The notes under the pieces: generated by a model
The model's input: the letters and a program-made list of their open reading frames with translations, nothing else
Told to the model about the DNA's origin: nothing
Databases searched by the model: none
Made by a program: the position numbers and the translations under genes
Source: Paracoccus denitrificans
GTDB lineage: Bacteria; Pseudomonadota; Alphaproteobacteria; Rhodobacterales; Rhodobacteraceae
Assembly (NCBI RefSeq): GCF_900100045.1
Contig: NZ_FNEA01000010.1
Coordinates: 118,679 to 182,678, forward strand
Length of the DNA: 64,000 nucleotides
Direction of reading: 5' to 3'
Shown: positions 1 to 8,542 of the stretch, one piece after another
Layout: the number at the start of each line of letters is the position of its first letter
Position numbering within the stretch: the stretch's first letter is position 1

Positions 1-2
1 CG

Positions 3-881
3 GAGCTGTGGCGCCGCCAGCGCGTGGCGTTCTTCATGCGTGCCGACAACGCGCTTTATCGCAGCCTGTCGAATGCGCTGGTCCGCTTCGAGTTCTTCGA
101 CCTGCTGTTGCCGTTCGAGGAACACCTTTCCGCGCTGGCCGGGCTGAATCCCAGCGTGCTGATCGCGCCTGCACGGATTCTGGCGATGCTGGCCGAGCGG
201 CAGGTGGCCGGCCGGATTTCCCTGTCGCCGCGGCGGGTGATCTCGGTGGCCGAGACGCTGTCGCCCGACGACGCGGCGCTGATCGGGCAAGCCTTCCGCA
301 TCCGCGTCGATCAGGTCTATCAGGCGACCGAGGGCGTTCTGGCGATGACCTGCCGGGCGGGCAACCTGCATCTGAACGAGCGCTGGCTGCGCATCGACCG
401 CGACGTGATCGATCGGGCGACGGGCGCCTTCTGCCCGGTCATCCACGACTTCACCCGCGAAAGCCTGCCGATCCTGAACCATCGCCTGGATGACGTGCTG
501 ATCCCCGATCCCGACCCTTGCCCTTGCGGCTGCGCCAGCCAGCGCATCGCCCGCATCGAGGGGCGCGAGGACGATATCCTGTGGTGGGCCTCGGCCGCGG
601 GGCCGCGCATGGTCACGTCCGAGGCGATCCGAACCGCCATCGCCTGCCTGCCGCAGCCTTTGCGCGACTATCGGGTGATCCAGCGCGGCAGGGGGCTGCA
701 TATCTGGCTGGATGATGCCGCATCGGGGGCCGATACGGCGCTGGGGGCCAGCCTGGCGGGGCTGGCACGGCAGATGGGCTGCCAATTGCCCGAGCTTGCC
801 TTTCATCGCGGCCTGCCGCCGGAATCCGACGCCAAGCGCCGCCGGATCCGGGTCGAGCCGGACGCCATCGCCCCACGGTGA
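3..881 (+). CDS. Adenylate-forming enzyme, F390 synthetase-like (5' end missing)
   Basis: The frame is open to the window edge, so the gene begins upstream; a GTG at position 24 is in frame but probably internal. The visible 292 residues match the C-terminal part of the phenylacetate-CoA ligase / coenzyme F390 synthetase group of adenylate-forming enzymes. They show the RADN..LYRS and FEFFDL segments, a central ISVAETLSPDD stretch, QVYQATEG (the acyl-adenylate binding motif region) and a CPCG motif near the C-terminus. These enzymes activate a carboxylate with ATP; the substrate here cannot be read from sequence. The neighbour is a LacI regulator on the opposite strand, so no operon partner is visible inside the window. 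Family assignment is fairly sure, specific function unknown. Confidence 0.7.
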   Translation, partial: ELWRRQRVAFFMRADNALYRSLSNALVRFEFFDLLLPFEEHLSALAGLNPSVLIAPARILAMLAERQVAGRISLSPRRVISVAETLSPDDAALIGQAFRIRVDQVYQATEGVLAMTCRAGNLHLNERWLRIDRDVIDRATGAFCPVIHDFTRESLPILNHRLDDVLIPDPDPCPCGCASQRIARIEGREDDILWWASAAGPRMVTSEAIRTAIACLPQPLRDYRVIQRGRGLHIWLDDAASGADTALGASLAGLARQMGCQLPELAFHRGLPPESDAKRRRIRVEPDAIAPR

Positions 882-996
882 TGGCGGCGCTGATCGGCGT
901 ACCCGGGCAGCCTGCTGTCCGCCGTCGATGGCGCAGGGAACCCGGCGGAACCATCGGCCGATCCCAGCGCCTGCGCCAGCCGGCGGGGCCGAAAGC

Positions 997-1986
997 CTAG
1001 CAGACGGCCGTAGATTGCCGGACGACCAGCTCCGGCAGTTCCGCCGCGACCGTCCTGCTGGTGCCCTCGATGCGGTCAAACAGCAGATGGACCGCCGCCT
1101 CGGCGACTGCCGGCAGGTGCAGGTCGACAGCCGTCAGCGGGGGCTGGGACAGCTTGGCCCTGAGCCCGTCATAGCGGGTCACGATGCGCAATTGATCGGG
1201 AATCACCCGTCCCAGTTCATGCGCCGCCCGAACCGCGCCGCTGGCAAAGGCGTCGACGGCGGCGAATATCCCGTCGATCGAGGGATCGTCGCGCAACAGC
1301 CGCAGCGTCTCGCGATAGCCGATCTCCTCGCCTTCCTCCTCGCTCAGCTTCAGCAGCCTGTCCGGGGACGCGGCCAGGGTGCGAAAGGCTGCCTCGGCCT
1401 CGATCTGGCTGGTCCGCGGGGCCGAGCCGATCAGCGCGGCGATGTGGCGGCACCCCTGCCGGGCCAGGTGGTCCAGCAGCATCGCGGCCGTCTCGCCCGA
1501 GCGCATGTCCACGGCGGGAATGTCGGGCCGGCCGGGCACCGTTCCGACCGAGACGATGGGGGTCTTGCGCTGCTCGAAATGGGCGACCAGCGGGTCGTCG
1601 CGCATCGGCTCGACCAGGATCACGCCGTCGAACCCGACCGAAGCATAGCCTTTCCCGGCGGGATGCGGGGGGATCAGGCACAGCGCCAGGTCGCGGGTCA
1701 GGGCCGAGATGGCCGCAGAGGCCGCGATCTCCATCAGAAAGCCCAGCCGCGACGGTCCGGCCGCGACGGCGAAGGGCATGGACGAGGCCAGCGCGATGGT
1801 CCCGTTTCGCCCGCTGCGCAGGGCGCGCGCCATGCTGCTGGGATGATAACCCATCTGTTCCGCCAGCGCGTGGATGCGCTTGCTGGTTTCGGGGTCCACG
1901 CGCCGCCGGCCGCTGAAGGCATGCGAAACGGTGGTGACCGACACCCCCGCCGCCCTGGCCAGATCCGAGATGGTGGGCTTGCTCAA
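997..1986 (-). CDS. LacI-family transcriptional regulator
   Basis: The product is 329 aa from a TTG start: N-terminal helix-turn-helix (SKPTISDLARAAGVSVTTVS, residues 2-21), hinge region, then a periplasmic-binding-protein-like effector domain (about residues 60-329). I chose TTG at 1986 because LacI proteins begin within a few residues of the KPTI motif and GAGG lies 4 nt upstream. The ATG at 2022 adds 12 atypical residues, has no ribosome binding site and abuts an operator-like sequence. The gene is divergent from a nucleobase permease operon, and two CG-centred near-palindromes fill the space between them. It probably represses that operon, and perhaps itself, in response to a purine, pyrimidine or related ring compound. 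The ligand is not identifiable. Confidence 0.88.
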   Translation of the reverse strand: MSKPTISDLARAAGVSVTTVSHAFSGRRRVDPETSKRIHALAEQMGYHPSSMARALRSGRNGTIALASSMPFAVAAGPSRLGFLMEIAASAAISALTRDLALCLIPPHPAGKGYASVGFDGVILVEPMRDDPLVAHFEQRKTPIVSVGTVPGRPDIPAVDMRSGETAAMLLDHLARQGCRHIAALIGSAPRTSQIEAEAAFRTLAASPDRLLKLSEEEGEEIGYRETLRLLRDDPSIDGIFAAVDAFASGAVRAAHELGRVIPDQLRIVTRYDGLRAKLSQPPLTAVDLHLPAVAEAAVHLLFDRIEGTSRTVAAELPELVVRQSTAVC

Positions 1987-2023
1987 ACCGTCCTCATTCC
2001 CCGTTTGTGGGCAGTCTAGCATG

Positions 2024-2037
2024 ACAAAACGATTTGC
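2024..2037. promoter_or_regulatory. LacI-type operator 1
   Basis: ACAAAACGATTTGC is a near-palindrome around a central CG at 2030/2031, the usual form of LacI-family operators. It shares CAAAACGATTTGCA with a second copy 45 bp downstream (centre to centre). It lies 38 bp upstream of the TTG start of the regulator gene. Binding is inferred, not shown. Confidence 0.6.
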
Positions 2038-2068
2038 ACGAATCGAAAGGCGTGCTAGTCGTAGGGAA

Positions 2069-2082
2069 GCAAAACGATTTGC
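2069..2082. promoter_or_regulatory. LacI-type operator 2
   Basis: GCAAAACGATTTGC is centred on CG at 2075/2076, with perfect GCAAA/TTTGC half-sites and a mismatched A/A pair flanking the CG. It lies about 38 bp upstream of the permease start. Together with operator 1 it suggests cooperative repression of the divergent genes. Confidence 0.62.
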
Positions 2083-2119
2083 ATGAATGCAAACACCCAC
2101 CCAACAACAGGGAAGACAC

Positions 2120-3451
2120 ATGACATCGCAAAGAACCCCAACCGATCCGGTCGATGAGGTCCTGCCGCTCAAGGACCTGATTCTCTATGGCTTTCAGCAT
2201 GTGCTGGTGATGGCCGCATCGCCGATCACGGCGGTATTCCTGGTCGCGCAGACGCTGGGCTTCGATTCGGCGCTGACCGTCTCGATCATCAGCGCGACGT
2301 TTCTTGTCTGCGGCATCGGCTCGATCCTGCAAAGCTTCGGGACGGCCGGTTTCGGCGCGCGCCTGCCCTTCATCATGGTGCCCGGCGGGGCCCCCATCGC
2401 GATCTTTCTGGCCATCGCCAACCAGACCGACGTGCAGACCGCCGTCGGTGCGGTGCTGATGACGGGGGCGTTCTATTTCCTGGCCTTGCCGGTCTTTCGC
2501 CGGCTGCTGCGCTTTTTCCCGCCCATCGTGGTCGGCACCATGCTGCTGCTGGTGGCGGTGAACCTGGTCAAGATCTATGGCGGCACGATCACCGGCCGCT
2601 CGGGCAGCGCGGATTTTGCCGATCCGGTCAATGTCGGGCTGGCGCTGGCGACCATCGCCCTGACGGTGATCTTCTCGCGCATCTTCACCGGCACCCTGCA
2701 GCGCATCTCGGTGATGCTGGGGCTGATCGCGGGCACGCTGCTGGCCGCGGCCCTGGGCCGGTTGGACATGACGGGCGTGATGCAGGGCTCGTTCATCGCG
2801 GTGCCGCAGCCGTTTCCGTTCGGGATGCCGAAATTCGACGTCATCGCCGCGCTGCCGCTGATCATCTTTTCCATCATCTCGATGGCCGAGGCGACCGGCC
2901 AGACCATCGCCACCGCCGAGATCGTGGACCGCAAGGGCGACGCCCATGCCATCGTGCCGCGCACCATCCGGGGCGATGCGGCGATGTCGCTCCTGGGGGG
3001 CATGTTCGGCACCTCGCTGATCATCACCTCGGGCGAGAACGTGGGCATCGTCCGCGCGACGGGCGTGCGCTCGCGCTATGTCACGGCCATGGCGGGGGTG
3101 ATCCTCGTCCTGATCGCGCTGATCGCGCCGATCTCGCGGCTGGCAAGCGTGCTGCCCGGGCCGGTCGTCGGCGGCACGGCGGTCATCGTCTTCTCGATCA
3201 TCGGGGTGATCGGCATCCATGTCCTCAGCCGCGTCGATCTGCGCGAGCACGGGGCGATGTTCACCCTGGCCTCGGGGCTGGCGATGGGGCTGATGCCGAT
3301 CCTGGTGCCCGGCATCTACAGCCAGTTCCCGCAATGGTCGCAGATGATCCTGGGCAACGGGCTGGCCATGGGCACGATCACGGCGGCGGTGGTCAACGCG
3401 CTCTTCCAGTTCAAGGCGCCGAACTCTCTCGACCACAAGGAGCATGCCTGA
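2120..3451 (+). CDS. NCS2-family nucleobase (uracil/xanthine type) permease
   Basis: A 443-aa polytopic membrane protein of the nucleobase:cation symporter-2 family, expected to import a purine or pyrimidine base, or a related ring compound, with protons. The family signature ENVGIVRATG ([QEP]-N-x-G-x4-T-[RKG]) is present in its C-terminal half, and many hydrophobic segments run the full length. The start at 2120 follows AGGGAAG at good spacing; an in-frame ATG at 2087 has no ribosome binding site and overlaps the operator region. The stop codon overlaps the next start (TGATG), so it is cotranslated with the amidohydrolase. Control by the divergent LacI protein is likely. The exact substrate is unknown. 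Confidence 0.9.
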   Translation: MTSQRTPTDPVDEVLPLKDLILYGFQHVLVMAASPITAVFLVAQTLGFDSALTVSIISATFLVCGIGSILQSFGTAGFGARLPFIMVPGGAPIAIFLAIANQTDVQTAVGAVLMTGAFYFLALPVFRRLLRFFPPIVVGTMLLLVAVNLVKIYGGTITGRSGSADFADPVNVGLALATIALTVIFSRIFTGTLQRISVMLGLIAGTLLAAALGRLDMTGVMQGSFIAVPQPFPFGMPKFDVIAALPLIIFSIISMAEATGQTIATAEIVDRKGDAHAIVPRTIRGDAAMSLLGGMFGTSLIITSGENVGIVRATGVRSRYVTAMAGVILVLIALIAPISRLASVLPGPVVGGTAVIVFSIIGVIGIHVLSRVDLREHGAMFTLASGLAMGLMPILVPGIYSQFPQWSQMILGNGLAMGTITAAVVNALFQFKAPNSLDHKEHA

Positions 3452-4848
3452 TGACCGACCTGCGCCGGACCTTCGCCGCGACCGATGACCTGATCGTCGC
3501 GCCGGGCCGCCTGCTGCTGGGCCATGGGCCGCAATCCGACATGGCCGTGCTGCTGCGTGACGGCCGCTTTGCCGAGATCGGCGAGCGCGCCGCATTGCGC
3601 GCGCGCCATCCGGCGGCGCGGCTGGCCGAGATGCCCGGCCACCTGATGATGCCGGGCTTCATCGACACCCACACCCACCTGACGCAATCGCTGGGCAAGT
3701 CGCTGGTCTTTGGCGAGCCCTCCGAGATCTTTCGCCGCATCTGGGTGCCGCTGGAGGGCAGCCTGGACGAGCATATGGTCTATCTGTCCTCGAAGCTGGC
3801 GGCGCTGGAATGCCTGCGCGGCGGCTTCACGACGGCGGTCGACGCCGGCACCCGCTCGGCCGGGCATATCGGCAAGCTGGTCCAGGCCTCGCGCGAGGCC
3901 GGGCTGCGGCTGGTCGTCGCGCAGATCTGCAACGACCTGGGCGGCGCGGCGCAGGTCCCCGGACGCGCCGAGATCCTGTGCCGGGCCGAGGCGCATCTGG
4001 CCGCCTATCAGGGCGATCCGCTGATCCATGCCTCGCTGGCGATCTCGATCCCCGAGGTGGCCAGCGACGCGATGCTGCGCGACATATCGCAGATGGCGGC
4101 GGGGGCGGGCGTTACATTCCAGACCCATGTGAACGAGCATCTGGTCGCGGTCGAACGCTCGCTGGTCGCGAACGGCCGCCGCCCGCTGGAGCATCTGGCC
4201 CATGTCGGCGCGCTGGGCCCGCAGACGCTGATCGCGCATTCCACGCTGGTCACGCCGTCCGAGCTGAACCTGCTACGCGATACCGGCACTGCCGTTGCCT
4301 ACAACCCCGTCGCCTCGGTCTGGAAGGGCAATGCGGTTGCGCCCGCGTTGCAGATGCAGGCGCTTGGCATCCGCTTCGGGCTGGGCACCGACGGCACCCG
4401 CGCCGACGGCTTCCGGCTGATGGATGCGGCCGAGACCATGCAGCGCGTGGGCTACGGCCTCGCTTCGGGCGACAGTTCCTGCGGCGGGGGCTGGCTGTGG
4501 CTGGATGCGGCGACGCGGATGGCGGCCGATGCCAGCGGGCTTTCCGCCGTGACCGGGCGCATCGCCGAAGGATTGGCCGCCGATTTCCTGCTGGTCGATC
4601 TGGACCGGCCCGAGCTCACTCCCTCGCACGACCTGTCCTGGGAACTGGTGCGTTATGGCAACCGCGACCAGATCGACGCGGTGTTCACGAATGGCCGGTT
4701 GCGGATGGTGCAGGGCTGGCCGGTCGACTGGGACGCGCGCGCCCTGATGGCCGAGATTCGGGAACTTGCCGCCCCGGCCATCGCCGCCGCGCCGATCCAG
4801 CGTATCCATCCCACGGCCGACAGCCTGATCGCAACGAGGCATGCGTGA
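3451..4848 (+). CDS. ATZ/TRZ-type metal-dependent amidohydrolase/deaminase
   Basis: A 465-aa amidohydrolase-superfamily enzyme with the metal-binding and catalytic signatures of the chlorohydrolase/deaminase branch: GFIDTHTHL (HxH), THVNEH, IAHSTLVT and GLGTDGT. Relatives remove an amino or other leaving group from heterocyclic rings (guanine, 8-oxoguanine, triazines, methylthioadenosine). Placement directly after an NCS2 permease, with start and stop overlapping, suggests it deaminates or hydrolyses the imported base. The start ATG at 3451 is fixed by that overlap and gives a normal family length. Substrate cannot be called from motifs alone. Confidence 0.85.
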   Translation: MTDLRRTFAATDDLIVAPGRLLLGHGPQSDMAVLLRDGRFAEIGERAALRARHPAARLAEMPGHLMMPGFIDTHTHLTQSLGKSLVFGEPSEIFRRIWVPLEGSLDEHMVYLSSKLAALECLRGGFTTAVDAGTRSAGHIGKLVQASREAGLRLVVAQICNDLGGAAQVPGRAEILCRAEAHLAAYQGDPLIHASLAISIPEVASDAMLRDISQMAAGAGVTFQTHVNEHLVAVERSLVANGRRPLEHLAHVGALGPQTLIAHSTLVTPSELNLLRDTGTAVAYNPVASVWKGNAVAPALQMQALGIRFGLGTDGTRADGFRLMDAAETMQRVGYGLASGDSSCGGGWLWLDAATRMAADASGLSAVTGRIAEGLAADFLLVDLDRPELTPSHDLSWELVRYGNRDQIDAVFTNGRLRMVQGWPVDWDARALMAEIRELAAPAIAAAPIQRIHPTADSLIATRHA

Positions 4849-5555
4849 CACTTTCCGTCTTTCTGGCCCTGTCGCTGCTGGTCGGCGCCTCTGCCTTCGT
4901 CCAGGGCGCGGTCGGCATCGGCTTTGCCCTGATCATGGCGCCGATCTTCGGCCTTATCGATGCAAGCTACCTGCCCGTGACGCTGCTGATCCTGATGCTG
5001 CCGCTGAATTTCCTGGTCGCCTGGCGCGAGCGGGCCTCGATCGACCGGCGCGGGGCGAGCTGGATCACGGTGGGGCGCTTCTTCGGCACCTTCCTGGGCA
5101 TGGCGGTGCTGGTCGCGCTGTCGGTGCGGCAGCTCGAGATCGCGGTGGGCCTGCTGACCGTGCTGGCCGCGGTGGTTGCGCTGCTTTCGCCGCCCTTTTC
5201 GCCGCGCCCGCAAGCGTCGCTGGGCGTCGGGCTGTTCACCGGCGTGACGGAAACCGCGACCGGCATCGGCGGCCCGCCGCTGGCGTTGCTGTATCAGCAT
5301 TCCTCCGGCCCGGTGCTGCGCTCGACCGTCGCGGCCTGCTTTCTGGTCGGCGAGGTGATCTCGCTGGTCATCCTGCTGATTGCGGGGCGGATCGGGCAGG
5401 ATCAGGCGCTTGCGGCGCTGCTGCTGATACCGGCGGTCCTGATCGGCAGCGGGCTGTCGCGCCGCGTGCATTCCCGCATCAACGGTCCGGCATTGCGGCT
5501 GGCGGTGCTGATCTTCTCGATCGTCAGCGGGGCGGCGCTGGTGGTGAAGGGGTGA
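4845..5555 (+). CDS. TSUP-family (TauE/SafE) membrane transporter
   Basis: A 236-aa integral membrane protein with about eight hydrophobic segments and the TSUP/TauE-SafE features: GAVGIGFALIMAP near the N-terminus and the repeated GIGGPPLALL in the second half. The GTG start overlaps the amidohydrolase stop by GTGA and has GAGG 5 nt upstream. Family members move sulfite, sulfonates or small organic acids. As the last gene of a permease-amidohydrolase operon it may export a degradation product, but that is inference. The sequence gives no ligand. Confidence 0.83.
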   Translation: MTLSVFLALSLLVGASAFVQGAVGIGFALIMAPIFGLIDASYLPVTLLILMLPLNFLVAWRERASIDRRGASWITVGRFFGTFLGMAVLVALSVRQLEIAVGLLTVLAAVVALLSPPFSPRPQASLGVGLFTGVTETATGIGGPPLALLYQHSSGPVLRSTVAACFLVGEVISLVILLIAGRIGQDQALAALLLIPAVLIGSGLSRRVHSRINGPALRLAVLIFSIVSGAALVVKG

Positions 5556-5627
5556 TCGGGCCGCGCTTTTCCCTTGCGGCCCGGCGGGGTGCCGGAGCTT
5601 CCGCACGATTTGCCGGATGAGAAAAGC

Positions 5628-5661
5628 GTCCGCCACGCACCGGGCTGGGTGCGTGGCGGAC
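5628..5661. terminator. Strong bidirectional terminator
   Basis: A 14-bp perfect stem (5628-5641 with 5648-5661) and a 6-nt GGGCTG loop lie between two convergent operons. On the minus strand the stem is followed by CTTTTC, which favours termination of the NCS1/racemase operon. On the plus strand the downstream side is not T-rich. Confidence 0.75.
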
Positions 5662-5682
5662 TGCCGCATTCGTGACGGCGGC

Positions 5683-6444
5683 TCAGTCCGGGGCAGCGAT
5701 CCTTTGCGCCGCGGCGCGGGCGGCGGCGTTGACCGCGACCACCAGCGGCTGCTCGAATTGCGGCTGCAGCCGGATGGCGGAGGCCGAAAGCGGACCGCCG
5801 CCCATGATGACCGCCTCGGCGCCGTCCTCGGCAACCGATTGCCTGACCGCCTCGGCCAGCGCGGCGTCCAGTCGGTCGGGATCCTGCACCAGTTCTGCCG
5901 GATCGCCCGGCGTGACCCGGACGCCGCGATATTGCGCCTCGTAGCCGAGCGAGGCCGCCTTCTGGCGGAAGGACTCGATCAGATCCTCGTCCGGCGTCAC
6001 CGTCACGATGCCGAAGGGCCGGCCATCGCGGGCGGCCTCGTGAAAGACCTCCTCGCCGATGCCGAAGACCGGGATGTCGACCGCCTCGCGCAGTTCCGGC
6101 AGGCCGGGATCGCTGAAGGCCGAGACGATCAGCGCGGCCACTCGCGGGTCCGATGCCGCCTCGGTGCCGACGGCGACCACGCCGGGGACGGCATTGGCCA
6201 TGTCCTCGGGCGTGGTCAGCAGGGCCGGGGCGCCGGCATTGCTGCGCCCCTCGACCGTGGCGGCGTCCCCGACCTCGGCTTGCGCCAGTTCGGCCATGGA
6301 TTGCGTCGCGCCCTCGTTCGAGTTCGGGTTGATCAGCACGATGATCCTGCCTGCGTCCTGGGCCGGGGCCTGGCCCGACAGCAGGCCCATGGCGCAGCCG
6401 GCTGCCAGTGCCCAACGCCGGGCGCGTCCGGTGATGTCGGTCAT
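5683..6444 (-). CDS. Secreted Asp/Glu/hydantoin racemase-like protein lacking catalytic cysteines
   Basis: A 253-aa protein with a signal peptide (RARR, a hydrophobic stretch, then APA-Q near residue 29), followed by the fold of the Asp/Glu/hydantoin racemase family. It starts with IIVLINPNSNEGATQSM and contains FSDPGLPELRE. In active racemases two cysteines do the chemistry: one just before (F)xDPG and one in LGCAGM. Here these read SAFSDPG and MGGGPLS, so both are absent. It is translated 3 nt after the NCS1 permease stop and paired with an intact cytoplasmic homologue at 7829-8527. A ligand-binding role in the periplasm is plausible; racemase activity is unlikely. Confidence 0.8.
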   Translation of the reverse strand: MTDITGRARRWALAAGCAMGLLSGQAPAQDAGRIIVLINPNSNEGATQSMAELAQAEVGDAATVEGRSNAGAPALLTTPEDMANAVPGVVAVGTEAASDPRVAALIVSAFSDPGLPELREAVDIPVFGIGEEVFHEAARDGRPFGIVTVTPDEDLIESFRQKAASLGYEAQYRGVRVTPGDPAELVQDPDRLDAALAEAVRQSVAEDGAEAVIMGGGPLSASAIRLQPQFEQPLVVAVNAAARAAAQRIAAPD

Positions 6445-6447
6445 GGC

Positions 6448-7800
6448 TCAATTCTCCCGGAAGCGCTGCGCCGAGGGCAGGTGCTGCATCAGCAGATAAT
6501 AGAGGATCCCCGAGGGCAGCAGGCTTGCATACCACGAGATGCCCGAGAAGATCAGCGCGAAGACGATCCCGACGCCCATGGCGATGACGGCGGCCATGTT
6601 GACGCCCTTGTAGGGGCCTTCGGGATCATAGAGCTTTTCGAGGTTCAGTTGCTGCTTGCGCAGTACGAAGTAATCCACCACCAGGATCGCGAAGATCGGG
6701 CCGAGGAAGGCGGAATAGGTGCGGATGAACAGGCTCAGGCCCGCCGCCGATTCGTCCTTGACCAGTTCCCACGGGAAGGTGACGAAGGCCAGCAGGCCGA
6801 CGATCACCGCCGAGGTCTTGAAGTTGATCTTGAACACGTCCATCAGCGCATAGGCGGGCGGGACGACGTTGTTGAGGATGTTCGTCGTCACCTGCGCGAA
6901 GGCGATGAACAGCAGCGTCACGACCAGCAGCACCTTGTTGTCCACGGCGCTGGAAAAGACCTTGATCGGATCGACCTCGCCGGTCGCGCTGGACACCATC
7001 AGCCCGATCAGGCCCATGAACAGCGTCGCAGGCAGGATCGAGTTGGCATAGATCACCACCTGCCGCATCCGCCCTACGCGATGCTGCAATTCGCGCGAAT
7101 AGTCCGATACGTTCAGCATCATCGTCGAATACACGCCAAGAAACAGCATCGTGCCGCCCCAGAAGGGTGCGCCCCAGGTGCCTTCGGCATTGATCAGATT
7201 GGCGCTGATCTCGGCGCCATAGCGATTGATGACGCTGAAGAACATGTAGATCAGCGAGCCGATGATGAAGACCGCGCCGATGTTTTCCAGCCATTTGATG
7301 CCATGGAAGCCCAGCACCGACAGGCCGATCTGCAAAAGCTGGAAGCCGATGAAGAACGCCCAGATATTGGAATAGCCGAACATGGTTTCGGACACGAGGT
7401 TCAGCGCCCCTGCGCCGATCCAGCTTTGAAAGCCGAACCAGACGATTGCCGGGACCGAGCGCACCAGCGCCGGGATTCGCGTCCCGGTAAAGCCGAAAGA
7501 GGATCTGGCCTGCACCATGAAGGGGATGCCGTACTTGTGGCCCGCCTGCCCGTTGATCATCAGCGCCACGCCGATCACGGTGCAGCCGATGGTAATGGCC
7601 ACGAAGGTCTGAAGCAGGTTCAGCGTTCCCACCAGCCCCGAGCCGACGGTGAAGGTCCCGATCGAGACGCATCCGCCCAGCCAGGCGAACAGGTAGGACC
7701 AGGGGTCCATGATGCGGGCTTCCTGCGGGGCCAGGCTTTCCTCGCCGACCGCCTTGTGTTCGATCACGGCGCTGTCGGGCGCCATCTCGTGAGTTGTCAT
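6448..7800 (-). CDS. NCS1-family permease (cytosine/purine/hydantoin type)
   Basis: A 450-aa transporter of the nucleobase:cation symporter-1 family, with about twelve membrane segments. Characteristic NCS1 stretches are present: GHKYGIPFMVQARSSFG, followed by a segment with WFGFQSWIGAGAL that in this family lines the substrate site. Mhp1-type members import hydantoins; others carry allantoin, cytosine or uracil. It lies between two Asp/Glu/hydantoin-racemase homologues, which favours a hydantoin-like or related ring substrate. It probably forms one operon with both, under the divergent GntR regulator. No hydantoinase or carbamoylase gene is visible nearby. Confidence 0.88.
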   Translation of the reverse strand: MTTHEMAPDSAVIEHKAVGEESLAPQEARIMDPWSYLFAWLGGCVSIGTFTVGSGLVGTLNLLQTFVAITIGCTVIGVALMINGQAGHKYGIPFMVQARSSFGFTGTRIPALVRSVPAIVWFGFQSWIGAGALNLVSETMFGYSNIWAFFIGFQLLQIGLSVLGFHGIKWLENIGAVFIIGSLIYMFFSVINRYGAEISANLINAEGTWGAPFWGGTMLFLGVYSTMMLNVSDYSRELQHRVGRMRQVVIYANSILPATLFMGLIGLMVSSATGEVDPIKVFSSAVDNKVLLVVTLLFIAFAQVTTNILNNVVPPAYALMDVFKINFKTSAVIVGLLAFVTFPWELVKDESAAGLSLFIRTYSAFLGPIFAILVVDYFVLRKQQLNLEKLYDPEGPYKGVNMAAVIAMGVGIVFALIFSGISWYASLLPSGILYYLLMQHLPSAQRFREN

Positions 7801-7828
7801 TGTCAGTCCTCCTCCCTTTCGTGCTTCC

Positions 7829-8527
7829 CTATTTTTCGTTGGGGAAAGCGTAGGCGTTGATCTTGCTGGTCTTCAGTCCCGCGCCCACCAGCGCCTCGAT
7901 CATGCGGGTCGCGACGCTGACGCCGTCGATGACGGGAATGCCGGTTTCCTCGCTGAGCCAGGCCGTCAGGTCGGCCATGCCGGCGCAGCCCAGAACCACG
8001 GCTTCGCAGCGGTCCTCGCGGATGGCGCACAGGATTTCGTCGCGGACCTTGATGCGTGCGTTCGAGCCGGGCTCCTCCAGCGCCAGCACCGGGATCGCCG
8101 CCGAGCGCACGCGGCGGCATTGATGCGACAGGCCGTAGCCGTGGATCAGGTGCTCGATCACCGGGACCGAGCGCGGCAGCGTGGTCACGACGGAAAACGA
8201 GGTCGCCAGCATGCTGGCCGCCTTTACCGCGGCCTCGCAGATGCCCAGCACCGGGCCGCTGGCCAGTTCGCGGCAGGCGGCGATGCCCGGATCGTCGAAG
8301 CAGGCGACGACGATGCCGTCGATTCCCTTCGCCTCGGCCTCGCGGACCCGCGCCATCAGGCCGGGCAGGGACATCGCCTCGTCGTAATGCCCTTCGATGC
8401 TGGCGGGCGCACCGGCGGCGGTGGCGCCATGGATCACCGTCCCGGGGCTGGCGACCGCGCGGGCGGCCTCGACGATCTTGTCGGTCATTGACTGGGTCGA
8501 GTTCGGATTGACGACCAGGATTTCCAC
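7829..8527 (-). CDS. Asp/Glu/hydantoin racemase family enzyme
   Basis: A 232-aa cytoplasmic enzyme of the Asp/Glu/hydantoin racemase family. Both catalytic cysteine contexts are intact: VVACFDDPG in the N-terminal half and VVLGCAGM in the C-terminal half. The N-terminus ILVVNPNSTQSMTD is typical for hydantoin/allantoin racemases. I chose the GTG at 8527 because GGAGG lies 5 nt upstream; an ATG at 8539 would overlap that ribosome binding site. It is the first gene of a three-gene operon with an NCS1 permease and a secreted homologue. Whether it racemises hydantoins, allantoin or an amino acid cannot be read directly. Confidence 0.85.
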   Translation of the reverse strand: MEILVVNPNSTQSMTDKIVEAARAVASPGTVIHGATAAGAPASIEGHYDEAMSLPGLMARVREAEAKGIDGIVVACFDDPGIAACRELASGPVLGICEAAVKAASMLATSFSVVTTLPRSVPVIEHLIHGYGLSHQCRRVRSAAIPVLALEEPGSNARIKVRDEILCAIREDRCEAVVLGCAGMADLTAWLSEETGIPVIDGVSVATRMIEALVGAGLKTSKINAYAFPNEK

Positions 8528-8542
8528 CACTACCTCCATTTA

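Noticed and set aside
2020..2022. ATG as start of the LacI regulator
   Set aside because: No ribosome binding site and it abuts operator 1; the TTG at 1986 fits the family N-terminus better.
5617..7860. Open frame of 747 codons on the plus strand over the NCS1/racemase operon
   Set aside because: Antisense to two recognised proteins; His/Asp/Arg-rich composition without domain.
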